The position numbers were made by a program, and so were the translations under genes. This document shows, piece after piece, positions 1-8,979 of a stretch of DNA of 39,039 bases. The notes under the pieces are model-generated. The model searched no databases, was not told the origin of the DNA, and was given only the letters and a program-made list of their open reading frames with translations. Source of the DNA: DATCLA01 sp036564195 (GTDB lineage: Bacteria; Bacillota; UBA4882; UBA8346); NCBI GenBank assembly GCA_036564195.1, contig DATCLA010000191.1, forward strand, positions 1 through 39,039. The letters run 5' to 3'. Position 1 is the stretch's first letter. Each line of letters starts with the position of its first letter.

Positions 1-2
1 TT

Positions 3-620
3 TTAGCCTATTCTTGACACCTCCTGTCCTGAAATTAATAGATTCATATTCATATATCGCTTAGAACCCCAAGTAGAAGTAGCAATATGTCGCAGGCGAG
101 CACAAACTAGCATTAAAGCAGAATTCCCATCCGGAAAACAAGGGAGGGTTTCATAAACCGTGTAAATTGAATATATCCTGGACACCTCGGTTTTTAAATC
201 GTTACATACGTTAAGCCAAAAGCCGGCACTTTCGTTTTCACTGATCCAAATACCAAATATTTCCTTGCGTCCGTCCATTTTCACTCCCAATACCGAATAA
301 ATGCATTTATTGATTACTCTGGCATCTTTGCGCACCTTAAACACGATGTCATCTGGAAATACTATTGGATAGACGGTCTCCAAATCGCGTGATTGCCATT
401 CTGCTACTGTGGGCAATCTTATCAATAATTCGGCTAATCAGGCTTACCGAAAGTCTCTACGCCTTATATCACGCAAATGGTCTTCTATGTCGCGATTGGA
501 CATACCTTTTGCCTACATCGCAATAATCCTTTTTACAAATCCTCAGACTTGGTTTGCCGTTTCTCAATGACTTCTGGTTCGAATGTTTCGTTTCGATCCC
601 GGGGCACACTGAGTCTTTCT
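3..620 (-). pseudogene. IS256-family (mutator-type) transposase remnant, internally deleted and frameshifted
   Basis: Pieces of an IS256-family transposase can be read in order on the minus strand, but in several frames. At about 549-620 lies VPRDRNETFEPEVIEKRQT. At about 460-512 lies AKGMSNRDIEDHLRDI, preceded by a TAG and followed by a TAA. At about 422-450 lies SLISRIIDKI. From 425 down lies LPTVAEWQSR, continuing to the WISENESAGFW motif. The reading frame then jumps to FPDGNSALMLVCARLRHIA and a KRYMNMNLL end, which normally form the extreme C-terminus. The middle of the catalytic domain is therefore missing. With at least two stops and two frameshifts it cannot make an active transposase. 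Terminal inverted repeats were not identified; the end near base 1 may lie outside the window. Confidence 0.9.
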
Positions 621-728
621 AATCTTTATCTTTCCGCAATGCTTTTCCTGACAGGTATAAATTCAGGTTTTGGTGGCAATAATCGATTGTATAAAGGCGC
701 CTAATAAAATCAGGAGTGATCAGGCTGA

Positions 729-1511
729 ATGTTAGTGAACAAAGTAGAAATTTGCGGCGTGAATACAGCTAAATTGCCGGTATTGTCCAGCAGCAAAATG
801 CGGGACTTATTAGAGCGGATGCAAAATGGCGAACGTTCGGCCAGAGATGAATTGATCAATGGTAACTTACGACTGGTTTTAAGCGTAATCCAACGTTTTA
901 ACAACCGGGGCGAATATGTAGATGACCTTTTTCAAGTCGGTTGTATTGGACTTATGAAAGCCATTGATAATTTTGACCTTTCGCAAAATGTGAAGTTTTC
1001 CACTTATGCGGTGCCGATGATCATCGGTGAAATCCGGCGCTATCTCAGGGATAACAACCCGCTGCGGGTCAGCCGCTCTTTACGCGACATTGCTTATAAA
1101 GCTTTGCAGGTAAGAGATGCTTTAGTTAACAAAAATTCCAAAGAGCCGACGGTAGCAGAAATAGCAGCCGAGTTGAAAATACCTCGCGAAGAAGTAGTCT
1201 TTGCCCTGGATGCAATTCAGGAACCGGTCTCATTGTTTGAACCGATTTACCACGATGGAGGCGACCCAATTTTTGTGATGGACCAGATTGGCGATGAAAA
1301 ACAACTGGATGGGCAATGGTTGGAAGGCCTCTCGATTAGTGAGGCGATGTCAAAATTGAATGATCGGGAACGCTTAATCTTACAAATGCGTTTTTTTGAC
1401 GGTCGAACTCAGATGGAAGTAGCGGATGAGATCGGGATCTCACAGGCTCAGGTCTCACGTTTGGAAAAATCCGCTTTAAAACATATGCGGCGTTATATTT
1501 CTGGAAATTAA
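729..1511 (+). CDS. sigG: RNA polymerase sporulation sigma factor SigG
   Basis: Sigma-G directs late forespore transcription during sporulation. The 260-residue protein has the family's characteristic start NKVEICGVNTAKLPVL, followed by region 2 (NGNLRLVLSVIQRFNNRGEY, then DDLFQVGCIGLMKAIDNFDL), region 3 (EPTVAEIAAELKIP) and a region 4 helix-turn-helix near the C-terminus (TQMEVADEIGISQAQVSRLE). Length and motifs match the usual sigma-G of about 260 residues. The ATG at 729 gives the N-terminus expected for the family; a GGAG lies somewhat far upstream (about 12 bases), with a nearer AGG. The next gene, spoIIR, begins 20 bases after the stop, so the two are probably co-transcribed. I found no convincing sigma-F or sigma-G promoter by eye upstream. 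Confidence 0.97.
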   Translation: MLVNKVEICGVNTAKLPVLSSSKMRDLLERMQNGERSARDELINGNLRLVLSVIQRFNNRGEYVDDLFQVGCIGLMKAIDNFDLSQNVKFSTYAVPMIIGEIRRYLRDNNPLRVSRSLRDIAYKALQVRDALVNKNSKEPTVAEIAAELKIPREEVVFALDAIQEPVSLFEPIYHDGGDPIFVMDQIGDEKQLDGQWLEGLSISEAMSKLNDRERLILQMRFFDGRTQMEVADEIGISQAQVSRLEKSALKHMRRYISGN

Positions 1512-1531
1512 ACCAGTTAGGGGGAGCACTT

Positions 1532-2167
1532 GTGATACGTTATCGTCTAATTACCGTGGGAGTCTTGATTGGCCTATTCTTAGCAATCGCTTCTTTGATG
1601 GCTAGGTTCAGGCTGCTTCAGGAGCCTTTTTGTGAAGCGTTTAACCGGAGAAATTTGATTCGATTACATATCGTGGCAAACAGTAATTCGGCTTTGGATC
1701 AGGCGGTCAAACTGAAAGTACGGGACCGGGTTTTAAAAGTCAGTGAATCATTTCTACTTAATATCGAAGATCCCCGGGTAGCCGAAAGGATTTTACGCAG
1801 TAAACTTGATATTTTAGCAGACGCAGCAGCGGACGAGCTGGCAAAATATCACCATGCAATACCGGTTAAAGTACAGTTAGGGAAGTTTGACTTTCCGGCG
1901 AAATCATATCCCTTTGGGGTGTTACAGGCCGGGCAGTATAAAGGCTTACGAGTGGTGATTGGTGAGGGCAAAGGGGAGAACTGGTGGTGTGTGTTATATC
2001 CGCCTTTGTGTCTGTTATCTCCGGATGCGCCGGCCGCAAATACCGGTAAAAAAGATAATGTCAAAGTTGAATATAAACTGGCGTTTTTAGAGAAGATGGT
2101 TAAAAGTAAAGGATTGACCATGAACCAATTTTGGAAAAAGTGGGGTAAATCTTTGGGGGTACTCTAA
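1532..2167 (+). CDS. spoIIR: Stage II sporulation protein R (SpoIIR)
   Basis: SpoIIR is made in the forespore under sigma-F and signals to the mother cell to trigger processing of pro-sigma-E. The 211-residue product begins with a hydrophobic segment (residues about 6-25) that acts as a signal or anchor. It then shows the family motifs LIRLHIVANSNSALDQAVKL near residue 42 and YPFGVLQAGQYKGLRVVIGE, followed by GENWWCVLYPPLC. The start is the GTG at 1532, preceded by GGGGGAG at a suitable distance. It lies directly downstream of sigG, an arrangement that couples two forespore functions. A hairpin rich in GC follows the stop. Confidence 0.94.
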   Translation: MIRYRLITVGVLIGLFLAIASLMARFRLLQEPFCEAFNRRNLIRLHIVANSNSALDQAVKLKVRDRVLKVSESFLLNIEDPRVAERILRSKLDILADAAADELAKYHHAIPVKVQLGKFDFPAKSYPFGVLQAGQYKGLRVVIGEGKGENWWCVLYPPLCLLSPDAPAANTGKKDNVKVEYKLAFLEKMVKSKGLTMNQFWKKWGKSLGVL

Positions 2168-2205
2168 ATAATTAAGGAAATACTGCTCTCCGGAACCGAA
2201 CGATT

Positions 2206-2232
2206 AAGGGCGATTAAACCATCGCCCTTTAA
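2206..2232 (+). terminator. Probable terminator after spoIIR
   Basis: The arms AAGGGCGAT (2206-2214) and ATCGCCCTT (2221-2229) form a 9-bp stem with a 6-base loop, followed by a short TAATT stretch. The T-tract is weak, so termination efficiency is uncertain. Confidence 0.55.
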
Positions 2233-2332
2233 TTGTGTCCCTGTTTGTAACCGGTAGGTTTTCAACCTCATAATTGACCAGACAGGTTTTTAAATCCGAT
2301 GCAGCGAATTGATTCCTGAGAGGTGATGCCTA

Positions 2333-3163
2333 ATGGAGCTAAAACTGGGAATTTGTCAACTGAAGGTTACTGAAGTTAAGGAGGAGAATTTAGCCAAGGC
2401 CGAAAAACTAATCAGCCAGGCGGCAGCAGCAGGGGCCGAGCTAATTGTCTTGCCGGAGATGTTTAACTGCCCCTACCAGCAGGATCTTTTCAGCCAATTT
2501 GCCGAAAACGCCACGAACAGCGAGACCCTGACTCTCTTAGCCGGGCTAGCCAGGAAGCATCATTGTTACCTGGTGGGTGGTTCTATTCCGGAACGGGAGG
2601 GCCCAAACCTTTACAATACCTGTTTTTGTTTTGACCGGGATGGCCGAATCATAGCCAGGCACCGCAAAATTCATCTTTTTGATATCGAAATTCCGGGGAA
2701 AATAGCTTTTAAAGAGTCAGCGGTATTGCAGGCCGGAGAGGAGTTAACCTGGTTCGATACTGAATTCGGACGGTTTGGGGTGGTGATCTGTTATGACCTG
2801 CGTTTTCCGGAACTCTTCCGCCTGTTAGTCGACGCCGGAGTTAAAGCTGTCTTAATCCCGGCGGCTTTTAATCTGACTACCGGGCCGGCCCATTGGGAGG
2901 TTTTGATGCGATCCAGGGCGATTGATAATCAGGTATATATTATCGGCGTCAGTCCGGCCCGGAATACTACTGCCAGTTATGTTGCCTATGGCCATTCAAT
3001 TGTGGTAGACCCATGGGGCAGTGTGCTGTGGGAAGCAGGGGAAGTCGAAACTGTTGAAATTGTACCGGTTGAACTGAGCAATGTTGAAGCAGTCCGGCAA
3101 AGTTTACCGTTACTGGCCCACCGGCGTTCGGATCTTTATCAGTTAAGGGGCTGCCGGAAGTAA
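2333..3163 (+). CDS. Carbon-nitrogen hydrolase, omega-amidase (NIT2/YafV)-like
   Basis: This is a 276-residue member of the nitrilase superfamily. These enzymes hydrolyse amides through a Glu-Lys-Cys triad. The triad is visible: E42 in LIVLPEMFNCPYQ, K112 in HRKIHLFDI and C153 in VVICYDLRFPEL. The sequence HLFDIEIPGKIAFKES after the lysine resembles omega-amidases, which remove the amide from 2-oxoglutaramate or 2-oxosuccinamate. A general amidase role cannot be excluded. The ATG at 2333 has an AGAGGTG ribosome-binding site. The gene stands alone between the spoIIR terminator and bipA, about 170 bases upstream of bipA's AUG on the same strand. Confidence 0.92.
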   Translation: MELKLGICQLKVTEVKEENLAKAEKLISQAAAAGAELIVLPEMFNCPYQQDLFSQFAENATNSETLTLLAGLARKHHCYLVGGSIPEREGPNLYNTCFCFDRDGRIIARHRKIHLFDIEIPGKIAFKESAVLQAGEELTWFDTEFGRFGVVICYDLRFPELFRLLVDAGVKAVLIPAAFNLTTGPAHWEVLMRSRAIDNQVYIIGVSPARNTTASYVAYGHSIVVDPWGSVLWEAGEVETVEIVPVELSNVEAVRQSLPLLAHRRSDLYQLRGCRK

Positions 3164-3360
3164 GGCCTTAAATTAAGTCACGGTTAAATCTTTCTTAATT
3201 AGGTTGTATTTAATGGAATTTAGTGTTTAAATTAGTGTTGGTATTTTTAGTAACTGCTGAATTTTATCTTTACCGGCATACAATTAAAGTTAAAATAAAG
3301 ATAGCAGCTCAACAGCTAACAGTTAAAAGCCAGATATTCAGAAGATTTAAGGTGAAACTG

Positions 3361-5196
3361 ATGACAATAAAAAACAGTGAAAAAATAAGGAATATTGCCA
3401 TTATTGCCCATGTCGACCATGGAAAAACCACCTTGGTGGATTGTATGTTACGTCAATCCGGAATTTTCCGGGAAAATGAGCGGGTTGTGGAACGGGTGCT
3501 GGATAGTAATGATCTCGAAAGAGAACGGGGAATCACCATTTTGTCAAAGAATACCGCAGTTAATTATGGAGAATATAAAATTAACATTGTTGATACTCCG
3601 GGACACGCAGATTTTGGCGGTGAAGTCGAACGGGTTTTAACAATGGTAGACGGAGCTTTACTGTTGGTTGACGCCTTTGAGGGCCCGATGGCTCAAACTA
3701 AATTTGTCCTTCGTAAAGCCTTAGAGGCCGGGTTACGAGTGATCGTGGTGGTTAATAAAATCGATCGTCCCGATGCCCGTCCTCTTCAAGTTGTGGATGA
3801 AGTTTTTGATTTATTTGTGGAATTGGAAGCCGCCGACTGGCAGCTGGATTTTCCGGTGATTTTTACCTCAGCCCGCACTGGTACCGCAAGTTTAGATGTT
3901 AATCAACCGGGGAAAAATTTGCAGCCTTTGTTTGAATTAATTAAGCGAGAAATACCGGCACCGTCCGGGTCGACCGTGGCACCGTTACAGATTCAAATCA
4001 GTACCCTTGATTACGATGACTACGTCGGTAGAATCGGGATCGGCCGGGTCTATAACGGAATCTTAACCGCCGGTCAGATGGTCAGCATTTGTAAACAAGA
4101 CGGAACTATTGATACAGTTAAGATAGGGAAAATCTGGGTATACGAAGGCTTGAAACGAATAGAAACGCAGCAGGTTGGCGTAGGTGAGATTGTGGCTTTG
4201 ACCGGGCTCGGTGCTGTCAATATCGGTGAAACTGTTAGTGATCCGGAAAACCCGGTGCCCCGTCCGTTGTTAGTAATCGACGAGCCTACCTTAACCATGG
4301 ATTTCTCAGTTAATGACAGCCCCTTTGCAGGCAGGGAGGGTAAATACGTTACCTCGCGTCATTTGCGTGACCGTTTGTGGAAAGAGGCAGAGACTAATGT
4401 CAGTCTTAAAGTAGCGGAGACCGAATCGCCGGATACTTTTCGCGTTTCCGGACGGGGTGAGCTACACCTGGCGATTTTAATCGAAACAATGCGGCGGGAG
4501 GGTTATGAACTTCAGGTGTCCAAACCGGAACCGATCTTAAAAAGAATCGACGGTCAGCTTTGTGAACCCTACGAACTCTTATATATTAATTTGCCGGAGG
4601 AATTCTCCGGGAAGGTCATTGAGAATCTGGGAAGACGCCGCGCCGAGATGCTTAACATGCAGCCGGTGGGCGAAAACCATGTAAAGCTGGAATTTATCAT
4701 TCCAGCCCGCGGCTTGGTGGGATTTCGTTCCGAGTTTTTGACTGACACCAAAGGTGAAGGCATTATGCACCACCTCTTTGATCATTATGGTCCTTGGAAG
4801 GGGGAGATTCCCGGACGCAGCCGGGGAGTACTGGTTGCCTTCGAAACCGGCGAAGCCAATACTTATGGTATTAATAATGTGGAAGATCGGGGTATTTTGT
4901 TTGTCAGACCCGGTACCAAAGTCTATGCCGGGATGATTGTGGGGGAAAATTCCCGCGAAGGAGATTTAGAGGTTAATGTCTGCAAGAAGAAGCATTTATC
5001 CAATATGCGGGCCAGTGGTTCCGATGATACGATCAAATTGAGCCCACCACGTGAATTCAGCCTGGAACAGGCATTGGAATATATTGAAGGGGATGAGCTG
5101 GTGGAGGTTACTCCCACCTCGATTCGGATGCGCAAAAAACTGTTGGATAAAGCGCAGCGGAGCCGGGAGGCCAAACGAACCCGGGATGCCGGATAA
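3361..5196 (+). CDS. typA: Translational GTPase TypA/BipA
   Basis: BipA is a ribosome-associated GTPase of the EF-G/LepA family involved in 50S assembly and stress growth. From the ATG at 3361 the product is 611 residues, the usual size. The GTPase signatures are IAHVDHGKTTLVD (P-loop), RGITILSKN (switch I), DTPGHADFGGEVER (G3) and VVNKIDRPDARP (G4). The C-terminal domain contains GLVGFRSEFLTDTKGEG and the tail SNMRASGSDDTIKLSPP, both typical of BipA. The open frame extends 46 codons upstream to a TTG at 3223. However, ATG 3361 has a clear AAGGTGA site and the family N-terminus begins just after it, so the extension is probably not translated. A strong terminator follows at 5231. Confidence 0.97.
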   Translation: MTIKNSEKIRNIAIIAHVDHGKTTLVDCMLRQSGIFRENERVVERVLDSNDLERERGITILSKNTAVNYGEYKINIVDTPGHADFGGEVERVLTMVDGALLLVDAFEGPMAQTKFVLRKALEAGLRVIVVVNKIDRPDARPLQVVDEVFDLFVELEAADWQLDFPVIFTSARTGTASLDVNQPGKNLQPLFELIKREIPAPSGSTVAPLQIQISTLDYDDYVGRIGIGRVYNGILTAGQMVSICKQDGTIDTVKIGKIWVYEGLKRIETQQVGVGEIVALTGLGAVNIGETVSDPENPVPRPLLVIDEPTLTMDFSVNDSPFAGREGKYVTSRHLRDRLWKEAETNVSLKVAETESPDTFRVSGRGELHLAILIETMRREGYELQVSKPEPILKRIDGQLCEPYELLYINLPEEFSGKVIENLGRRRAEMLNMQPVGENHVKLEFIIPARGLVGFRSEFLTDTKGEGIMHHLFDHYGPWKGEIPGRSRGVLVAFETGEANTYGINNVEDRGILFVRPGTKVYAGMIVGENSREGDLEVNVCKKKHLSNMRASGSDDTIKLSPPREFSLEQALEYIEGDELVEVTPTSIRMRKKLLDKAQRSREAKRTRDAG

Positions 5197-5230
5197 AGGG
5201 AATAAACCTATTTATAAAGAAAATTAAAAG

Positions 5231-5255
5231 AAGCCTGCCTTACGGCGGCTTTTTA
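5231..5255 (+). terminator. Intrinsic terminator after typA
   Basis: The stem has arms AAGCC-T-GCC (5231-5239) and GGC-GGCTT (5244-5251), a one-base bulge and a TTAC loop. It is followed by a T-run (5250-5254), about 35 bases after the typA stop. Confidence 0.85.
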
Positions 5256-5361
5256 GTTCGATTTGCGGGACTGAAAAATTTAAGGCCGGTTTGATTTAGG
5301 TGGATGCAGTGACTTCTCTGTTATTATGGTTTATATCCAGCCGGCAGTAGGAAACTTTAGA

Positions 5362-5398
5362 AAAGTAAAGGTTGTCAAGTTATGACAACCTTTACTTT
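5362..5398. terminator. Perfect 16-bp inverted repeat, likely terminator of the minus-strand phosphoesterase gene
   Basis: The arms AAAGTAAAGGTTGTCA (5362-5377) and TGACAACCTTTACTTT (5383-5398) are perfect complements around a 5-base loop. The element sits between two convergent genes, 4 bases from the stop of the minus-strand gene. It is symmetric enough to work in both directions, although its outer part is AT-rich. Confidence 0.75.
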
Positions 5399-5402
5399 CA
5401 TT

Positions 5403-6851
5403 TTAGGAAGCTGCCGGAACGGAATTGTCAAGTTCCGCTGTATTTTCGGTTTCTGTGGCAAAGGTGTGGCGTTCCAGAGAGAATTTGCCTTCACTGCCGT
5501 TAATTTTGATGGAGTCAATGGCAGACAGGCGAAGTTTACCCTGAGAATCTTTCTTCCAGTACAAGATAGAGGCGCTGTAAGGAACCCCCTTTTTTAGCAG
5601 GCCTCTAAACCCGGCAGCCCCGGTGGTCCCAGCATCAACAATAATGGTATCATTCTGAACCGATAACCGGTATTGATGGTCGTGACCATGTAAAATCAAG
5701 GGGACGGTTCCGATCAGTTTTTTAGCAAGCTTTAAATTGTGGACAGCAACAATTTCCGGAAGAACCTCCATCTCGGTTATTTTTTGGGCGAGGGCTTCCC
5801 CCAGGGTTTGCTGTTCCGCGTCGGAGGGTGTGTCCGAATTATAAACGTCAGCAGCGGGGTCGCTCATTCCGACGATGGTCAGACCATTGACAGTTAATGG
5901 CTTTTCCCCCAACACTTTTACATTGGCCAAGTTTTGCAAATAATCAATGATTAAAGGGGAATCGTGGTTACCGGGTACAACGATATAAGGTATTTTAAAG
6001 GCCTCAATTTTCGCAACGATTTCAGTTTCCAAAGCAGTTCCGTAATCGGTCAGATCTCCGGTATCGATTACCAGCTGGACTTGAAAATTGGTAATCAGTT
6101 CACTGATGAATTCCATAGCCGCTGGGTTGTTATGGATATCCGAGACATGCAACATTGTTAAGTCAGTCTCCATATTACCCAATGTTCCGATTTGGCCTGC
6201 CTGTTTATAGAGCAGCGGTAAGGTTTGGGAAATTTTTTTCAAATTATCACCAATCACTTCTACATTATCCATTCCCATACTAATTAAGTTCATTGCCCAG
6301 GGTGCGGCAGCTAGAACGCCTTGGTACTGAGGTCGTTCAATCGCCTGCTGATCAAAGGTAAGGACCGTCCCACCGATTAAGCAGAGGATCGTTAAAAACG
6401 AAATACTCAGTCCCAGCCAAAACCGGCGGGTGTTGGGGTAAACCCGAAACGCTAATAAGACTAGCATTCCACCGCTGACCCCAAAGAATACCACCAGAAA
6501 GAATAAGGAAAACATCGAGTGGCGCAGTTCCTGTTGCAGCAGGGTTAACCATTCCTGTCTGGGAGGGAAGGAGTTCAGGTGCTTCTCCAATCTGGTAAAG
6601 TCGATCTCATTTAATGTAATTATAATCTGCCAGGGAATTTGGTGAGTTTGAAAAAATAACTTGCCGACCGGTGGAATTACCAGACTAGTTCCTCCTTCAG
6701 GGTTAATTTGGACTTGTAAGGCAAAGGAGAATGAGTCATAATTGAAGGAACTTTTAGCAAACAGCTGGATAAATAATAAGGTGATAACTATAATCAAAAC
6801 TATGACCAAAGCAGAACGCAGCCGGGATGGTATTCTAATAATCGGAATCAC
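5403..6851 (-). CDS. Membrane-anchored metallophosphoesterase
   Basis: A 482-residue protein with one N-terminal membrane segment (about 12-30), two more at about 113-160, and a C-terminal calcineurin-like phosphoesterase domain. The metal-binding motifs appear in order: HVSDIHNN (about 235), VIDTGDLTD, VPGNHDSP (about 294), IVAVHN and LHGHDHQ (about 388). The substrate cannot be told from sequence; relatives act on phosphodiesters or nucleotides. Residues after the last motif run into a poorly conserved acidic tail. The start is unclear. The GTG at 6851 overlaps the GGAGGTG ribosome-binding site, and no ATG or TTG lies nearby in frame. An ATT three or four codons further in would have correct spacing. 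The gene is convergent with typA and divergent from the zinc-ribbon gene. Confidence 0.9.
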   Translation of the reverse strand: MIPIIRIPSRLRSALVIVLIIVITLLFIQLFAKSSFNYDSFSFALQVQINPEGGTSLVIPPVGKLFFQTHQIPWQIIITLNEIDFTRLEKHLNSFPPRQEWLTLLQQELRHSMFSLFFLVVFFGVSGGMLVLLAFRVYPNTRRFWLGLSISFLTILCLIGGTVLTFDQQAIERPQYQGVLAAAPWAMNLISMGMDNVEVIGDNLKKISQTLPLLYKQAGQIGTLGNMETDLTMLHVSDIHNNPAAMEFISELITNFQVQLVIDTGDLTDYGTALETEIVAKIEAFKIPYIVVPGNHDSPLIIDYLQNLANVKVLGEKPLTVNGLTIVGMSDPAADVYNSDTPSDAEQQTLGEALAQKITEMEVLPEIVAVHNLKLAKKLIGTVPLILHGHDHQYRLSVQNDTIIVDAGTTGAAGFRGLLKKGVPYSASILYWKKDSQGKLRLSAIDSIKINGSEGKFSLERHTFATETENTAELDNSVPAAS

Positions 6852-6972
6852 CTCCAGGTAGGTACATATATTATCATACCGTATTTGGTCCTTTTTAGGA
6901 AAAGTATTTTATTGGAATATTTTTGAGTAAGCCTAATATATTTAAAATTAAATACCTCCAAAGAGGTGATGA

Positions 6973-8412
6973 ATGATGGCTTATTGTTCCGGGTGTGGCA
7001 GCCGTTATCAAGAGGGCGATAAAGTTTGTAAAAGTTGCGGTTTGGAGCTTGAATATGATATTGACCCTAATCCAAAAGGTAAAGTCAATCCAGTTGCAAT
7101 CAAGAAGGAGAGGACTAACAAGATGACGAAGAAGAAGCCGACCCGTAAAAAGAAGACCAATCCTATACTAAATCCGGAATTAACCGGGAAAGTTCCGGAA
7201 AATATCCTCAGCGAAGCAGCACCGAGTCAACCGGAAGAGACTATTTCTCCGGAAACTCTGGCTCAACGGCAGCTGCAATCGAAAATTATCTCTCCGTCTT
7301 CGGCTTCATTAAACGACATCCACCTGGGTAAGGGGATTATAAAACCAAAAGCGGTTGAAGTAGGGTTGGACGGTTTTCACTTTAAATATGAAGAGCCGAT
7401 GCATTCTGCTAAAAAGGAGGATTCGTTCACAATAGACCGGAAGACGGAATTACGGGTGTTGAATCCGGACTTTGATAAAGAACCGGTTTATTCCGCCCCG
7501 GTACTTCCTCCAAATGAAAGCAGTAATATTGCTAAGCCGGAACTGTCGGTGCCGGAGTTGGAAAAACCTACGGATCCTACCCCCACCATACCGGATCCGG
7601 TTAAAACTTTAGAACCGCTGGGAAAACCGGAAGCCATTGACGGGGAAAATCCCGAAACAATCTTTAATAATTCTATTGAGGCAGAAATTCGGGACTTGCT
7701 TAATTTTATGGAAGAATCGGAAATGAAAGAAATAACTGAACTAGCCAAAATGGAGGTTGAAGCCACCCCGGACCGGTTAGAAATAAAGGAATCAATCAGT
7801 CAAAATGTAGCTCAACCTGAATTTGAAATTAAAACCGAATCTAATCAAGAGGTAGTAATTGAGCTGGGAACATCAACCCCGACAACCCCTCAAGCAACTG
7901 AGCCGGTTAAACCGGAGGCCAGACCGGAAACGGTTGAAAATGTACTCAACGCGGCAGCCGAATCCACACCGGCAGCCAACCCGGATGGGGTATTGGAGCC
8001 CCGCTCAAAAGAACCGGAAATTCCGGCAACCTCAGCTGAAGCTCCAGAGCAGGAAACCGGTTCCGTTGTCAATCTTCAGGTAGAGCCGCAACCTCCCCTT
8101 CCTAAAAGTCGACCGGCAGTTATCATGTGGGAAGGGCAACAGTCCTGGTTCGGTATACCTTTGCCTGCCAGGATCTGTCTGTCGGATCAGAGCCTGACCA
8201 TAACCGAACCCAACGGGCAAGAGGTTAAGATCGAATTACATAAGATTAAACAGATTACAGTTAAACAATCGTGGCTGACAAAACTCTTAGGAATCGGGGA
8301 TGTGATCATCGATCTGCGGCACCAGGTGCCTTCCAGGCAGATTCTCACCGGAGTAGCCAATCCGGTAAAACTTCGGATGATCCTTGAAGATTTACTACAG
8401 AAGGGAGTATAA
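6973..8412 (+). CDS. Zinc-ribbon protein with long Pro/Glu-rich linker and C-terminal PH-like domain
   Basis: No family name is recognised for the 479-residue whole. Residues 4-23 form a zinc ribbon with two Cys-x2-Cys knuckles (CSGCGSRYQEGDKVCKSCG). A basic patch follows (KKKPTRKKKTN). About 300 residues of low-complexity, Pro- and Glu-rich sequence come next and are probably disordered. The last about 95 residues (from RPAVIMWEGQQSWFG) are folded, with alternating strands and a final helix. They resemble a bacterial PH or GRAM-like domain (LSDQSLTITEPNGQEVKIEL, then ITVKQSWLTKLL). The ATG at 6973 is immediately followed by another at 6976, which is better spaced from AGAGGTG. A DUF523 gene follows after 34 bases, probably in the same transcript. 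Confidence 0.8.
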   Translation: MMAYCSGCGSRYQEGDKVCKSCGLELEYDIDPNPKGKVNPVAIKKERTNKMTKKKPTRKKKTNPILNPELTGKVPENILSEAAPSQPEETISPETLAQRQLQSKIISPSSASLNDIHLGKGIIKPKAVEVGLDGFHFKYEEPMHSAKKEDSFTIDRKTELRVLNPDFDKEPVYSAPVLPPNESSNIAKPELSVPELEKPTDPTPTIPDPVKTLEPLGKPEAIDGENPETIFNNSIEAEIRDLLNFMEESEMKEITELAKMEVEATPDRLEIKESISQNVAQPEFEIKTESNQEVVIELGTSTPTTPQATEPVKPEARPETVENVLNAAAESTPAANPDGVLEPRSKEPEIPATSAEAPEQETGSVVNLQVEPQPPLPKSRPAVIMWEGQQSWFGIPLPARICLSDQSLTITEPNGQEVKIELHKIKQITVKQSWLTKLLGIGDVIIDLRHQVPSRQILTGVANPVKLRMILEDLLQKGV

Positions 8413-8446
8413 TAAGAATACCATTAACATTATTAAGGATGGGTAA

Positions 8447-8923
8447 ATGGGAAAAGCAAAGGCGATGGTCAGTGCCTGTTTAGTAGGGATAAACTGTCGG
8501 TATGACGGCAAATCCCAACTCCGGCCGGAGTTGGTAGAATGTCTCCGGGATTATCAGCTTATCCCATTTTGTCCGGAATACCTGGGAGAGCTGCCTACGC
8601 CCCGGTTACCTTCGGAGATATGTAATGGAGACGGTGCCGCAGTGTTGGCGGGTGCGGCATTGGTACTAAACCGGCAGGGTGACGATTGGACGCCGTATTT
8701 TATTAAGGGGGCCGAGGCAACACTCCGGCTTTATCAGGAGGTGCGGCCGGACTTGATCGTTTTTAAAGCCAAAAGCCCTTCCTGTGGTGTCGGACAGATT
8801 TATGACGGCACTTTTACCGGCAAGTTGCGGAGCGGTGATGGCGTCACTGCGGCCTTACTGCGGCAGAAAGGCGCCTGCTTGTATAGTGAAACCGATATTT
8901 TACAAAATAAACCAGAAAAATAA
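8447..8923 (+). CDS. DUF523 family protein
   Basis: A 158-residue DUF523 (YbbK-like) protein. The family signature is visible in VSACLVGINCRYDGKSQ near the N-terminus, FCPEYLGELPTPRLPSEI (about 43-60) and VFKAKSPSCGVGQIYDG (about 104-120). The conserved cysteines (SACL, NCRYD, FCPE, PSCG) suggest metal or thiol chemistry, but the biochemical role of DUF523 is not established. The length equals that of stand-alone DUF523 proteins. ATG 8447 has AAGGATG upstream. It probably shares a transcript with the zinc-ribbon gene, and the tRNA-Gly promoter starts 13 bases after its stop. Confidence 0.9.
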   Translation: MGKAKAMVSACLVGINCRYDGKSQLRPELVECLRDYQLIPFCPEYLGELPTPRLPSEICNGDGAAVLAGAALVLNRQGDDWTPYFIKGAEATLRLYQEVRPDLIVFKAKSPSCGVGQIYDGTFTGKLRSGDGVTAALLRQKGACLYSETDILQNKPEK

Positions 8924-8936
8924 TTCTTACTTTTAC

Positions 8937-8965
8937 TTGACCTTTGCTCGTTGGGATGATACAAT
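8937..8965 (+). promoter_or_regulatory. Promoter of tRNA-Gly
   Basis: A -35 box TTGACC (8937-8942) and a -10 box TACAAT (8960-8965) are separated by 17 bases. They lie 15 bases ahead of the mature tRNA-Gly 5' end. Confidence 0.8.
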
Positions 8966-8979
8966 AATTTTTGCACCGG

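Noticed and set aside
477..704. Open frame of 75 codons on the plus strand
   Set aside because: It lies opposite the decayed transposase, whose minus-strand fragments explain the sequence; no ribosome-binding site or homology is seen.
3223..3360. 46-codon N-terminal extension of TypA/BipA from a TTG at 3223
   Set aside because: BipA proteins normally begin a few residues before the P-loop, and ATG 3361 has a clear AAGGTGA site. The extension is Lys/Val-rich and does not resemble a domain.
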